DNA of 64,000 nt from an uncultured Clostridia bacterium. GTDB taxonomy: Bacteria; Bacillota; Clostridia; Christensenellales; CAG-917. Position numbers and translations under genes: made by a program. The DNA is taken from the NCBI GenBank assembly GCA_949286725.1, contig CASECZ010000003.1:99208-163207 (forward strand). Direction: 5' to 3'. Below the pieces are notes generated by a model. That model did no database searches, was not told the origin of the DNA, and saw nothing but the letters and a program-made list of their open reading frames with translations. Positions 56,257 to 64,000 of the stretch are shown piece by piece (position 1 is the stretch's first letter; each line of letters opens with the position of its first letter).

Positions 56257-57684
56257 TTGAAAAAGAATCTGTATGACGAACTTAAAGAACTGTCTCGCAA
56301 GAACGTGCTTGCAATGCACATGCCGGGGCACAAACGCAACCTCGACGAGTTCGGGTATCTGTCCAACCTCGGGGGAGAGTTCGACATAACGGAAATCGAA
56401 GGTTTCGACAACCTGCACGACCCGCAAGGGGTCATCGCCGACATTTGCCGTCGCGCATGCAACCTTTGGGGCAGCAAAAGGTCATTCCTTTCGGTGAACG
56501 GCAGCACGGGTGCGGTGTTTGCCGCCGTGTTTGCCTGTGTACGCCGCGGAGAGGGCCTGCTCATTGCCCGCAACAGCCATAAATCCGTATTCAACGCCGC
56601 CGAAATCGCCGGAGCCGACACGGAATTCGTCTATCCTTCCGTGGACGGAGAATTCGGCATCGCGGGGAGCGTTTCGCCGTCGGACGTCGAAAGAGCTTTG
56701 AAAAACAAACCGTGCAAAGCCGTTGTGATAACCTCGCCGACTTACGAAGGCGTGTTGAGCGACATAGCGGCAATAGCCGACACGGTACACGAGGCGGGGG
56801 CGATACTCATCGTCGACGAGGCGCACGGAGCGCATCTCGGGTTGTCGGACGTCTTTCCCTCGGGCAGTATCGAAGAGGGCGCGGACATCGTTATCTCGGG
56901 CGTGCACAAAACCTTGCCCGCACTCACGCAGACGGCGTTTTTGCACTTATGTTCCGACCGCGTCGACGAGGCGCGCGTGTCAAAATATTTCTCCTGCTTT
57001 GTGTCCAGCAGTCCCTCTTACGTATTGATGTCGTCGGTCGACAAAATGCTGGATTATATGGCGAAAGAGGGCAGAGACAGACTGCGCAAACTGCACAGTA
57101 AGCTTACGGAATTTTACTCCGAGACAAGCGGTTTCAAGCTGTTGAGAGTGTGCGGAGCCGACGGACGACTGCCCGAAGAATTTTTCAAAAAAGACATTTC
57201 AAAGATATATATCGACTGCATAAACTGCGATTTTGACGGATATACACTCAAAAAGCGATTGAGAAACGAGTTCGGTATAGAGGCGGAATATGCCACGCCC
57301 GCAGGGGTGCTGTGCATTGCCTCGGTCGGCGACGACGCCCGTTCTCTCGGTCGTCTGTACGACGCGTTGAATGCCGTCGACAAAAGCGCGCGTCCCGCAA
57401 CAAACGACGGACGACGTGCGTTGACTTCCGCGTTTCCCGTGTGCCCCAAAGCGTACTCCCTTGCCGAGTGTTCGGAAAGACCTTCGCACTTTGCATCTTA
57501 CCTCGGTGCCGTGGGAAAAGTCGCCGCCGAAAGCGTGCGCGTATATCCACCCGCCATACCCGCAACGGTCGCAGGCGAACGCATTTCGCGCGAATGCGCC
57601 GAGTACCTCTCCGCGATGAAAACCGCGGGCGCGCAAATCATAGCGGACAGCGGAAGGGAAGGCGGACTCTTTGTCATCGACTGA
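56257..57684 (+). CDS. Orn/Lys/Arg decarboxylase-family PLP protein
   Basis: 475 residues starting at TTG 56257 (read as Met-Lys-Lys-Asn-Leu) after GGGAG. Fold-type I PLP enzyme with MHMPGHKR, SVNGSTGAVFAAV, IVDEAHGAHLG and Schiff-base Lys in SGVHKTLPALTQTA. It belongs to the short (about 480-residue) Firmicute branch related to SpeA/YaaO, acting on arginine, lysine or ornithine. The exact amino acid cannot be fixed by eye. It has its own promoter and is followed by the SCIFF unit. Confidence 0.9.
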   Translation: MKKNLYDELKELSRKNVLAMHMPGHKRNLDEFGYLSNLGGEFDITEIEGFDNLHDPQGVIADICRRACNLWGSKRSFLSVNGSTGAVFAAVFACVRRGEGLLIARNSHKSVFNAAEIAGADTEFVYPSVDGEFGIAGSVSPSDVERALKNKPCKAVVITSPTYEGVLSDIAAIADTVHEAGAILIVDEAHGAHLGLSDVFPSGSIEEGADIVISGVHKTLPALTQTAFLHLCSDRVDEARVSKYFSCFVSSSPSYVLMSSVDKMLDYMAKEGRDRLRKLHSKLTEFYSETSGFKLLRVCGADGRLPEEFFKKDISKIYIDCINCDFDGYTLKKRLRNEFGIEAEYATPAGVLCIASVGDDARSLGRLYDALNAVDKSARPATNDGRRALTSAFPVCPKAYSLAECSERPSHFASYLGAVGKVAAESVRVYPPAIPATVAGERISRECAEYLSAMKTAGAQIIADSGREGGLFVID

Positions 57685-57739
57685 GAGCGCTGCCGCGGCG
57701 ACCGTTTTGAGTACGTTTGCACCGAAACACTCCCAAGCA

Positions 57740-57783
57740 TTGACAAATACTTTCTTTCACAATATAATGTTTATAATAAACAT
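57740..57783 (+). promoter_or_regulatory. Consensus promoter and 17-bp palindrome of the SCIFF genes
   Basis: TTGACA (57740-57745), 17-bp spacer, TATAAT (57763-57768). ATGTTTAT-A-ATAAACAT (57767-57783) is a perfect palindrome that overlaps the end of the -10 box and the predicted start site, as expected of a repressor operator. Confidence 0.8.
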
Positions 57784-57796
57784 AAGGAGCGTCACT

Positions 57797-57943
57797 ATGA
57801 AGAGAATTGTCACCCTGAATACCCGCAATCTCGACAAGAGCAAGCAGAACGGCGGCTGCGGTGAATGCCAGACTTCCTGCCAATCCGCGTGCAAGACTTC
57901 CTGCGGCGTAGCAAACCAGAAGTGCGAAAAAGCGGCGAAGTAA
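57797..57943 (+). CDS. scfA: SCIFF ranthipeptide precursor (six Cys in forty-five)
   Basis: 48 residues with six Cys at 21, 24, 28, 32, 36 and 43, in the family pattern GGCGECQTSCQSACKTSC. The leader MKRIVTLNTRNLDKSK is also typical. The maturase next door forms Cys thioether bridges to Thr or other acceptors. AAGGAG precedes the ATG. Strong conservation across Clostridia is known; its biological role (a signalling role has been proposed) is not settled. Confidence 0.95.
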   Translation: MKRIVTLNTRNLDKSKQNGGCGECQTSCQSACKTSCGVANQKCEKAAK

Positions 57944-58004
57944 TCCGTTTTTGATTCAATCTGCGACCGCTCGGGGCAATCTCGGGTGGTCTTTGTCTAT
58001 TTAT

Positions 58005-59381
58005 ATGGTACACACTTTTACTCAATGCGGCTACAACGTCGCGCTCGATTGTGCGAGCGGTTCCGTCCACGTCGTGGACGACCTTGCCTTCGAGGCGATA
58101 AAGAGATACGAGGAATCCGACCGTGCGGCGGTTGTCGACGAACTTGCAAGGAAACACGGCGTCAACGAGCGCGAGGTGCTCGACTGTTTCGACGACATAG
58201 ACGAGCTGGTGAAAGACGGCAAACTCTTTACGGAGGACAAATTCCGTCCCGACGCCGACAAACTGGCAAAACGCTCCACGGTCGTCAAGGCGCTCTGCCT
58301 GCACGTTGCGCACACATGCAACCTCAACTGCGAGTACTGTTTCGCGGGGCAGGGCAAGTACAGCGGCGAACGCGCGCTGATGTCCTTCGAAGTCGGAAAA
58401 CGCGCTCTCGACTTTCTTGTGGAGCACTCTGGAACGCGACACAACCTCGAAGTCGACTTTTTCGGCGGCGAACCGCTTATGAACTGGCAGGTCGTCAAAG
58501 ACCTTGTCGCCTATGCGCGCAGCATAGAGAAAGAACACGACAAGTGTTTCAGATTCACGCTGACGACCAACGGTATGCTTGTCGACGACGAAGTTATCGA
58601 CTTCTGCAACCGCGAGATGAGCAACGTCGTTATGAGCCTTGACGGCAGACGGGAGGTCAACGACCGCTTCCGCAAAACCGCGGGCGGCGTGGGCAGTTTC
58701 GACATCATCGTGCCGAAATTTCAGAAGTTTGCAAAAGCCCGCGGCGAAAAAGACTACTATATACGCGGAACTTTCACACATTTCAACCCCGATTTCATGA
58801 AGGACATCGACGTGATGCTGGACCTCGGGTTTACCAAGCTGAGCATGGAGCCCGTCGTCTGTCCGCCGTCTTCGCCTTATGCTTTGACCGACGAGGACAA
58901 GGCAATTGTATACAAGCAGTACGAATTGCTCGCGGAGCGTATGATCGAAATGCGACGCAATGGAACACCTTTCGTGTTCTATCACTACATGCTCGACCTC
59001 GAACACGGACCGTGTATTTACAAGCGAATTTCGGGTTGCGGGTCGGGTACGGAGTATCTTGCCGTTACCCCGACGGGGGAGCTTTATCCCTGTCATCAAT
59101 TCGTCGGCGACCCCGCTTACCTTATGGGCAACGTATTCGACGGAGTGAAAAACGAGCGAGTGCGCGACGAATTCAAGAGTTGCAACGTGTATTCCCGTCC
59201 CGAATGCGCCGATTGCTGGGCGCGGTTGTATTGCTCGGGCGGGTGCGCGGCAAACTCCTATCACGCAACGGGGAACATCAAGGGGATATATTCCTACGGG
59301 TGCGACTTGTTCAAAAAGCGTATGGAGTGCGCGCTTGCCGTAAAAGCGGACGAAATCATAAACGAAACGGACGGCAATTAG
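58005..59381 (+). CDS. scfB: SCIFF radical SAM/SPASM maturase
   Basis: 458 residues. Start MVHTFTQCGYNVALD matches the family start; the frame is open further upstream but those codons are poor candidates. An N-terminal peptide-recognition domain is followed by the radical SAM CxxxCxxC (Cys105, 109, 112 in CNLNCEYC). Then come FFGGEPLMNW and a Cys-rich SPASM region (CGSGTEYLAV; CADCWARLYCSGGCAANSYH) for two auxiliary iron-sulfur clusters. It installs thioether links in the adjacent SCIFF peptide. Confidence 0.95.
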   Translation: MVHTFTQCGYNVALDCASGSVHVVDDLAFEAIKRYEESDRAAVVDELARKHGVNEREVLDCFDDIDELVKDGKLFTEDKFRPDADKLAKRSTVVKALCLHVAHTCNLNCEYCFAGQGKYSGERALMSFEVGKRALDFLVEHSGTRHNLEVDFFGGEPLMNWQVVKDLVAYARSIEKEHDKCFRFTLTTNGMLVDDEVIDFCNREMSNVVMSLDGRREVNDRFRKTAGGVGSFDIIVPKFQKFAKARGEKDYYIRGTFTHFNPDFMKDIDVMLDLGFTKLSMEPVVCPPSSPYALTDEDKAIVYKQYELLAERMIEMRRNGTPFVFYHYMLDLEHGPCIYKRISGCGSGTEYLAVTPTGELYPCHQFVGDPAYLMGNVFDGVKNERVRDEFKSCNVYSRPECADCWARLYCSGGCAANSYHATGNIKGIYSYGCDLFKKRMECALAVKADEIINETDGN

Positions 59382-59393
59382 CCGTCCGTTTTT
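59365..59393 (+). terminator. Intrinsic terminator of the SCIFF operon
   Basis: Perfect 11-bp stem (59365-59375 with 59381-59391) that overlaps the scfB stop codon, then T. Confidence 0.9.
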
Positions 59394-59431
59394 CAGTGTC
59401 TGGGGCGGGTAACGCGCGTCCGCGCGAAAAT

Positions 59432-59848
59432 TTACTCGCCGATTATCTTAATGAGCACGCGTTTTTGACGCATACCGTCGAATTCGCCGTAAAATATCTG
59501 TTCCCAGGTGCCGAAATCCAGTTTCCCGTCCGTCACGGCGACCACGACTTCGCGTCCCATTATCGTGCGTTTGAGGTGAGCGTCGGCGTTGTCTTCGTAA
59601 CCGTTGTGCGCATACTGCGAATAGGGCTTTTCGGGGGCGAGTTTTTCCAGCCAGCGTTCGAAGTCGGAGTGCAGACCGCTTTCGTCGTCGTTGATGAACA
59701 CGCTTGCGGTTATGTTCATCGCGTTCACAAGGACGAGCCCTTCCTTTATGCCCGATTCTTTGATGGCGGCGTTTACCTGCGGGGTTATGTTTATGAACCC
59801 GCGGCGGGAAGGAATGTTGAAATAAAGCACTTTTCTGAAACTTTTCAT
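59432..59848 (-). CDS. YjbQ/UPF0047 family protein
   Basis: 138 residues. Conserved [26 protein letters not shown] and [19 protein letters not shown] are diagnostic. E. coli YjbQ shows weak thiamine phosphate synthase activity; the true role is open. Convergent with scfB. Confidence 0.92.
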   Translation of the reverse strand: MKSFRKVLYFNIPSRRGFINITPQVNAAIKESGIKEGLVLVNAMNITASVFINDDESGLHSDFERWLEKLAPEKPYSQYAHNGYEDNADAHLKRTIMGREVVVAVTDGKLDFGTWEQIFYGEFDGMRQKRVLIKIIGE

Positions 59849-59879
59849 ATTTTCTCCGTATTTTGTTTTATACAGTTAC

Positions 59880-60177
59880 TTTACCCAAAAATCGAAATTT
59901 TGTCAAACCGCTTTGTTTGGGTGCGGTGGACAACAGCGCATATTGTAGGGTTTTGCACTCGGAAGTTTCGGAATGCGACTTTCTGTGTTTTCGACTTGCC
60001 TCAACAAAGCGACGTTTGTTTGTCGGCGGTCGTCGGGTAAAGTCTTTTCGGACTTATTTCAATCGTGCGTGTTTGTGCTTCGGACAGAGGGAGATTTTGC
60101 CGGTTATCAGGAGACATAACGTTGCCGTTATTCCGTGGATTTGGGGTGTCACGCATTCAATGTCCGCCGAAGAGATA
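59880..60177 (+). other. Intergenic region, nothing recognised
   Basis: About 300 bp between the divergent YjbQ and kinase genes. No RNA gene, repeat or plausible ORF with ribosome site. Confidence 0.4.
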
Positions 60178-60206
60178 TTGACTTTTGTTATCCCGATAAT
60201 TATTAT
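60178..60206 (+). promoter_or_regulatory. Promoter of the cytidylate kinase-like gene
   Basis: TTGACT (60178-60183), 17-bp spacer, TATTAT (60201-60206). Confidence 0.6.
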
Positions 60207-60302
60207 AATATACACACGGCAAACTTGAAAGTTAGCCTTCGCAGACAACAGACGCGTCAACCTGTATCAGTCAAGACGCAACTTCCGATAAGGAGTGGAA
60301 TT

Positions 60303-60911
60303 ATGTTGAACAAAATCATCACAATCAGCAGACAATTCGGCAGCGGCGGCAGAACAATAGGCAAGGAAGTCGCCGAAAGACTGGGCATTCCCTGTTACGA
60401 CCATGACCTCATTGATAAGGCGGCGGAAGAGAGCGGACTCAGTCGCGAGTACGTCGCCGAGCGCGGCGAATACGCACAGCGCGACAGCTGGCTGACGTCG
60501 GTTATGGCGTCGGGCGGATGGTACACAGGGCTTTCCAATCAAGATTTGCTGTGGACGGTTCAGAAAAAAATCATTCTGGACATAGCCGAAAAGGGTCCTT
60601 GCGTCATAGTGGGCAGGTGTGCGGACTACATTCTCAAAGACACCGCGAACTGCCTCAGGGTGTTCATTCACGCGGATATGGATTTCCGTGCCGACCGTAT
60701 TGTGAATTTGTACGGCGAAAGCGCTGATTCCCCTCAAAAGCGTCTTAAAGAAAAGGACAAACGCCGCGCGGCGTATTACAAGTTCTACACGGACGCCGAA
60801 TGGGGAGACGTAAACAACTGCCATATGGCACTTGACAGCGGCGCACTCGGCATCGAAAAGTGCGTGGACGTCATTTGCGAAGTGTATCGTGACATGCCCG
60901 ACAAAGATTAG
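60303..60911 (+). CDS. Cytidylate kinase-like family protein
   Basis: 202 residues. P-loop ISRQFGSGGRTIGKEVA, then YDHDLIDKAAEESGLS, GRCADYIL, and a basic lid EKDKRRAAYYKFYTDAEWG. This is the Clostridial cytidylate-kinase-like (AAK-type P-loop) family, distinct from housekeeping Cmk; its substrate is not established. Start at 60303 follows AAGGAG. Confidence 0.88.
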   Translation: MLNKIITISRQFGSGGRTIGKEVAERLGIPCYDHDLIDKAAEESGLSREYVAERGEYAQRDSWLTSVMASGGWYTGLSNQDLLWTVQKKIILDIAEKGPCVIVGRCADYILKDTANCLRVFIHADMDFRADRIVNLYGESADSPQKRLKEKDKRRAAYYKFYTDAEWGDVNNCHMALDSGALGIEKCVDVICEVYRDMPDKD

Positions 60912-61034
60912 CCGAGGCAACTGAACGGTTTTTTGCGGCAAGAGTGATACGATGTGTACGGCGGACGAACATTGCGCCTTCCGTATAAGCGTGTTGAATC
61001 GGGACAAAATTCTCAGGCAGGATACGGAGGCAGA

Positions 61035-61673
61035 ATGAAAAACAGACGCCGCCACAGAGGCAGATTTATGTTGAAACGCTATCTTGCCAATTGCAGAAAT
61101 CCGCAGGGCAGATACGGGAAAAGAATTGTATCGGCAATGAATTTCGGGCACGCGCCCCTGAACAAGTGGGTGTACGAGAACGTGGTTTTCACCGACGGAG
61201 GAAGCGTGCTCGACGTCGGGTGCGGCGGAGGCGGAAACCTGTTGCGTATGCTCGAAATGTGTCCGCACTCGCGCATAGACGGAGCGGACTATTCCGCAAC
61301 CAGCGTGGAAAAGAGCAGGGAATATACTGCGGAATATGCCGACAGATGTTCCGTGACGTGTTGCGACGTTGCGGATATGCCGTTTGAGGACGGCACATAC
61401 GACACGGTCACCGCGTTTGAAACGGTGTATTTCTGGCACGACCCCGTCAAATGTTTCGGACAAATCCGCAGAGTGCTCAAATCGGGCGGAAGAGTGGTCG
61501 TGGCGTGTGAAATGATCGATCCCGAAAAAGGGAAGTTCTGGACAAAACGCTGCGAAGGAATGACGGTGTACAGCGTGGAAGAACTCTGCGAAATCGTGCG
61601 GAAAGCAGGCTTCAAAAACGTCGCGTCGAAGGTTTGCAAAAACTGGGGTCTTGTCACGGCTGTCGCCCCGTAA
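61035..61673 (+). CDS. Class I SAM-dependent methyltransferase
   Basis: 212 residues. SAM loop VLDVGCGGGGNLLRML, acidic IDGADYS, CCDVADMPFEDGTYDTV, and ETVYFWHDP, typical of Methyltransf_11. Start ATG 61035 follows GGAGG; the frame stays open upstream. A basic N-terminus (KNRRRHRGRF) precedes the domain. Substrate unknown. Confidence 0.88.
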   Translation: MKNRRRHRGRFMLKRYLANCRNPQGRYGKRIVSAMNFGHAPLNKWVYENVVFTDGGSVLDVGCGGGGNLLRMLEMCPHSRIDGADYSATSVEKSREYTAEYADRCSVTCCDVADMPFEDGTYDTVTAFETVYFWHDPVKCFGQIRRVLKSGGRVVVACEMIDPEKGKFWTKRCEGMTVYSVEELCEIVRKAGFKNVASKVCKNWGLVTAVAP

Positions 61674-61734
61674 CCCGCGCATTTAGCGTATTGCTTGTTT
61701 GTCATTCAACATTATAAAACAATCCGTATTAAGG

Positions 61735-61777
61735 AAAGAGGAAAGCACCGATTTTGGTCGGTGCTTTTCGTTGGCGG
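61735..61777 (+). repeat. 43-bp direct repeat, copy 1 (contains a terminator hairpin)
   Basis: Identical in all 43 positions to 61871-61913. It contains AAAGCACCGA/TCGGTGCTTT, a ten-bp stem at 61742-61767, so this copy serves as terminator for the methyltransferase gene. Confidence 0.9.
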
Positions 61778-61813
61778 AAGCGGAGGGTTCGTAAGGAGCA
61801 GTGCGACGGAACA

Positions 61814-61840
61814 GCGATTGCTACACAAAGTGTCAATCGC
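61814..61840. repeat. Bulged hairpin between the 43-bp repeats
   Basis: GCGATTG-(CT)-ACAC-AAA-GTGT-CAATCGC: an 11-bp stem with a two-base bulge on one side, extended by GAC/GTC farther out. The form recalls folded recombination sites, but assignment is open. Confidence 0.55.
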
Positions 61841-61858
61841 GTCAGCCACGGGTAAGAA

Positions 61859-63442
61859 TCACTCCGCAAGAAAGAGGAAAGCACCGATTTTGGTCGGTGC
61901 TTTTCGTTGGCGGGCAGGGTCACGTTGCGTTTGAACTCTATTAGCTTCTTTTAGAGCGGCTTTTGTATCTTCCAAAGTAATCTCCTCGATATGATTGCCA
62001 CCTTTAATATTAAAATAGATATAGGTGTCGTCATCGCTCACATAGACTTTATAGACCAGATTGTCTATCAGTCGCCGCCTGAATTCCAAGTCCTCAACAT
62101 CACCTTGCAAAATCATATTAACGAATGCTTTAATATCCTGTTCGGTGAGTTTTTGTCCGCGCTCTATAACGAGGCGGGCTTTTACTTTTTCCAAGTCTGC
62201 GAGCAATACTTCGCATTCTTGCATACGCTTTTCGATGCGCTGTTTCAATAACGGGCTTTTTGCCTCGATGAACGCATTAGCGGCCGCATCGGCTTCTTCC
62301 TGTATATCGGCAATCCGTTTTCGGATAGACTTGATTTCTCTTTCGTCTGTGCGGGAGTTAAAATACTTCAACACGTCTTGCGTAACGATATTTAGGTTGA
62401 CTTCGTCGGACAAGAAATCGATCACTTTCCGTACCACGAAATTTTCGAGTTTATCTTTGTGTTCTATTCTTTTTGTGCAAAGCTTCTTTTTCTTCTGTTT
62501 GCATTCGTAATAGTAATACTTTTTTCCCGTCTTGCTTTTACCGCCACCGGCTACCATTTCCGTTCCGCAGTGTCCGCAGAATAATTTGCCTGTCAGAAGG
62601 TAAGGTTCTTTTGCCGTTTCCTTTCCGCCCAGAAAATACCGATTACTCGCAAGCCGCTGTTGTACCCGTTCAAACATTTCCTTGTCGATAATTGCAGGGT
62701 ACATATTTGTACAAAGTCTCTCACCGAAATAGAATTCGCCGATGTACTTCGTGTTTTTCATATAATTGTCGAAAGTCTTGTGCGAAATGGGCTTGCCTTT
62801 AACACGAATTCCTTGTGCGTTCAGATCGGCGGCAATTTGTTTTTTGCTTACGCCTTTGTCGTATTGTTCGAATACATAGCGGATGACTTTGGCTTCTTCT
62901 TCGTTGATAACAACACGTTTGATAAACTTGCCTTGTTTTCCAGGGACAGGCTCTAATTCGAGTTTATACCCGTAAATGATAAAACCTCCGCAAAAAGTTC
63001 CGTTTGCAACGCTGGTGTCAAGACCATCACGTACTCTTTTGGAAAGACGTTTGCTGTACTTTTCAGCATTCCATTCGAGGAACATTTCATAAAATTCGCC
63101 GCCTTCGTCTTCGGCAATCGGCTCCAAAGCGGATATGACTTTGACGCCGTATTTGTCTTTCAGCATTTCCTTATAGATAATGCTGTCCCTGCGATTTCGG
63201 GCAAACCTATCGAACATATAAACTAAGATGTACTGGAAAGCGCCGGTTTTGGCGTCCGCAATCATTTTCTGAAAAGCAGGTCGAGCGTCGTTTGTTCCCG
63301 TTCTGGCTTTATCGGTATAGAGATTGACAACGTCAAAGCCTTTGTTTTCGGCATATTCCTTACAAATACGCACCTGCGCTTCAATACTTTGTTCGTTTTG
63401 TCCGTGGGAGCTGAATCTTGCATATATAACACAATTTTCCAT
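61859..63442 (-). CDS. Large serine recombinase
   Basis: 527 residues. Resolvase catalytic domain with nucleophile Ser11 in VIYARFSSHGQ and the EAQ/Arg cluster (VYMFDRFARNRRD). Next come the recombinase domain (about 160-270), a zinc-ribbon with CGHCGT, and a coiled coil (about 370-450). Such enzymes integrate and excise mobile elements. Composition is clearly more AT-rich than the flanking genes, a sign of transfer. The last 16 or so residues come from the 43-bp repeat and have no family counterpart, so the original end may have been replaced. Confidence 0.93.
   Translation of the reverse strand: MENCVIYARFSSHGQNEQSIEAQVRICKEYAENKGFDVVNLYTDKARTGTNDARPAFQKMIADAKTGAFQYILVYMFDRFARNRRDSIIYKEMLKDKYGVKVISALEPIAEDEGGEFYEMFLEWNAEKYSKRLSKRVRDGLDTSVANGTFCGGFIIYGYKLELEPVPGKQGKFIKRVVINEEEAKVIRYVFEQYDKGVSKKQIAADLNAQGIRVKGKPISHKTFDNYMKNTKYIGEFYFGERLCTNMYPAIIDKEMFERVQQRLASNRYFLGGKETAKEPYLLTGKLFCGHCGTEMVAGGGKSKTGKKYYYYECKQKKKKLCTKRIEHKDKLENFVVRKVIDFLSDEVNLNIVTQDVLKYFNSRTDEREIKSIRKRIADIQEEADAAANAFIEAKSPLLKQRIEKRMQECEVLLADLEKVKARLVIERGQKLTEQDIKAFVNMILQGDVEDLEFRRRLIDNLVYKVYVSDDDTYIYFNIKGGNHIEEITLEDTKAALKEANRVQTQRDPARQRKAPTKIGAFLFLAE
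61871..61913 (+). repeat. 43-bp direct repeat, copy 2 (inside the recombinase 3' end)
   Basis: Second identical copy, offset 136 bp from the first. Read on the minus strand it encodes the recombinase C-terminus RQRKAPTKIGAFLF. Confidence 0.9.
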
Positions 63443-63504
63443 ACTAAACTCCTTTATAAGAGATTTTATTCAAGCTGTTGCCTTTTGCAAAATGCAAAAC
63501 TCTA

Positions 63505-63589
63505 CCTCAGTAGAAAAAGGTCAAGGAAACAGGCAATGCTTTATGCTTAACGAGGGATAAACATTGCCCCTTGAGCTTTTTCGCTGAGG
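63505..63589. repeat. Long imperfect hairpin near the recombinase gene
   Basis: Nested complementary blocks: CCTCAG/CTGAGG, GAAAAAG/CTTTTTC, TCAAGG/CCTTGA and GGCAATG/CATTGCC, interrupted by short bulges, with a 23-base loop. About 26 bp of stem in all. Confidence 0.7.
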
Positions 63590-63802
63590 GAGACACCTTC
63601 CCGACAAAAGGCAATAGCAAAAAAATAAATAAAAAAGATGAGTTCGCACACGCGGAACACAGTTCTGCCATCGAATGGTAAAATACGGTCAAAAAACGGA
63701 AAATGTGTGACGGTGAAAGCGGAAGATCGCCCAAGCGGTTCAGCGGGCGACTCCGCTTCCGTCAGCACTCCGCTTTTCCGTATTTCAGTCGAGTTAAGTT
63801 TA

Positions 63803-63870
63803 CGTGGCGTGTGCTTGTCGCGGCGGAGCGAAGCGACGCCGCTCTCGTATCAAGACAAGCACACGCCACG
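63803..63870. repeat. 17-bp perfect inverted repeat with inner stem
   Basis: 63803-63819 is the exact reverse complement of 63854-63870; GCGGCG and CGCCGC inside form a second stem. A cruciform or an element-end signal is possible. Confidence 0.8.
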
Positions 63871-63899
63871 GTTGCAAATTGCTTTTTTCGGGATTGATT

Positions 63900-64000
63900 T
63901 TACGTCGTTGTAAAGGCGGTTGAAAACAGGTTCAGAATTTCTTTCTGTTTGGATACGGCATAATCGTATGCGATTTTGGTTCCGCTTTTCGGCTGAAAAG
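63900..64000 (-). CDS. Possible C-terminal end of a gene cut by the window
   Basis: On the minus strand a frame open to the right edge ends at TAA (63900-63902) and reads like soluble protein (KIAYDYAVSKQKEILNLF). Only 33 codons are visible, so this is tentative; no family recognised. Confidence 0.25.
   Translation of the reverse strand, partial: FQPKSGTKIAYDYAVSKQKEILNLFSTAFTTT

Larger units (their letters stand above)
63443..63899 (+). other. Non-coding end of mobile region with large hairpins
   Basis: About 450 bp upstream of the recombinase gene. Open frames here are short and lack recognisable domains. The region holds the two hairpins listed separately. Confidence 0.45.

Overview
The window is a chromosomal segment of a bacterium that I infer to be a Clostridia-type Firmicute. 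The evidence is the SCIFF ranthipeptide gene with its radical SAM maturase (a hallmark of Clostridia), a T-box leader, rubrerythrin, clean intrinsic terminators, AGGAGG-type ribosome binding sites, TTGACA/TATAAT promoters and lipobox lipoproteins. Coding sequence is fairly GC-rich, while promoters and the recombinase region at the right end are AT-rich. No rRNA, tRNA or CRISPR array was found.

Layout. 1-4028: glycine cleavage operon gcvT (5' end cut by the window)-gcvH-gcvPA-gcvPB. 4126-8547: two small unknown proteins and a heterodimeric ABC exporter pair. 8678-9899: an XRE-type HTH fragment and a GMP synthase made of the ATP-pyrophosphatase part only. 10070-12641 (minus): an amino-acid ABC importer whose ATPase carries a long helical insertion and whose binding protein appears circularly permuted. 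13154-15165: a T-box leader, three copies of a 15-bp palindrome and a stand-alone TrpB. 16391-19598: CLC transporter, membrane-anchored PLC-like protein and histidine phosphatase. 19717-21828: divergent glycosyltransferase/TPR protein and collagen-like protein. 22038-27121: two-component system followed by a 1036-residue lipoprotein; related lipoproteins lie at 27442, 34706 and 36819. Between them are rubrerythrin, YbaK, a GDPD-type phosphodiesterase and an RHH/SPFH pair. 39578-43503: metF, MetH reactivation protein and a short MetH. 43735-45986: two-subunit aconitase X and a macrodomain protein. 46016-56078: AraC regulator divergent from a complete hexuronate/glucuronide operon (uxaC-uxuA-uxuB-eda-kdgK-GH2-GPH transporter). 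56257-61673: a PLP decarboxylase-family protein, the SCIFF pair, YjbQ, a cytidylate kinase-like protein and a methyltransferase. 61735-64000: a mobile region with a large serine recombinase, a duplicated 43-bp repeat and large hairpins.

How the parts connect. The strongest candidate for an undescribed system is the two-component system plus the lipoprotein family. The promoter in front of the regulator gene and those in front of three lipoprotein genes each carry four TTTAAT-like hexamers at an exact 11-bp period, ending 38-39 bp before or against the -10 box. I infer one regulon, in which the response regulator activates its own operon (with the first lipoprotein) and three paralogous lipoproteins. 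The second candidate is the importer at 10070-12641. The third is the pairing of an AraC regulator with two 14-bp direct repeats 21 bp apart in front of the hexuronate operon.
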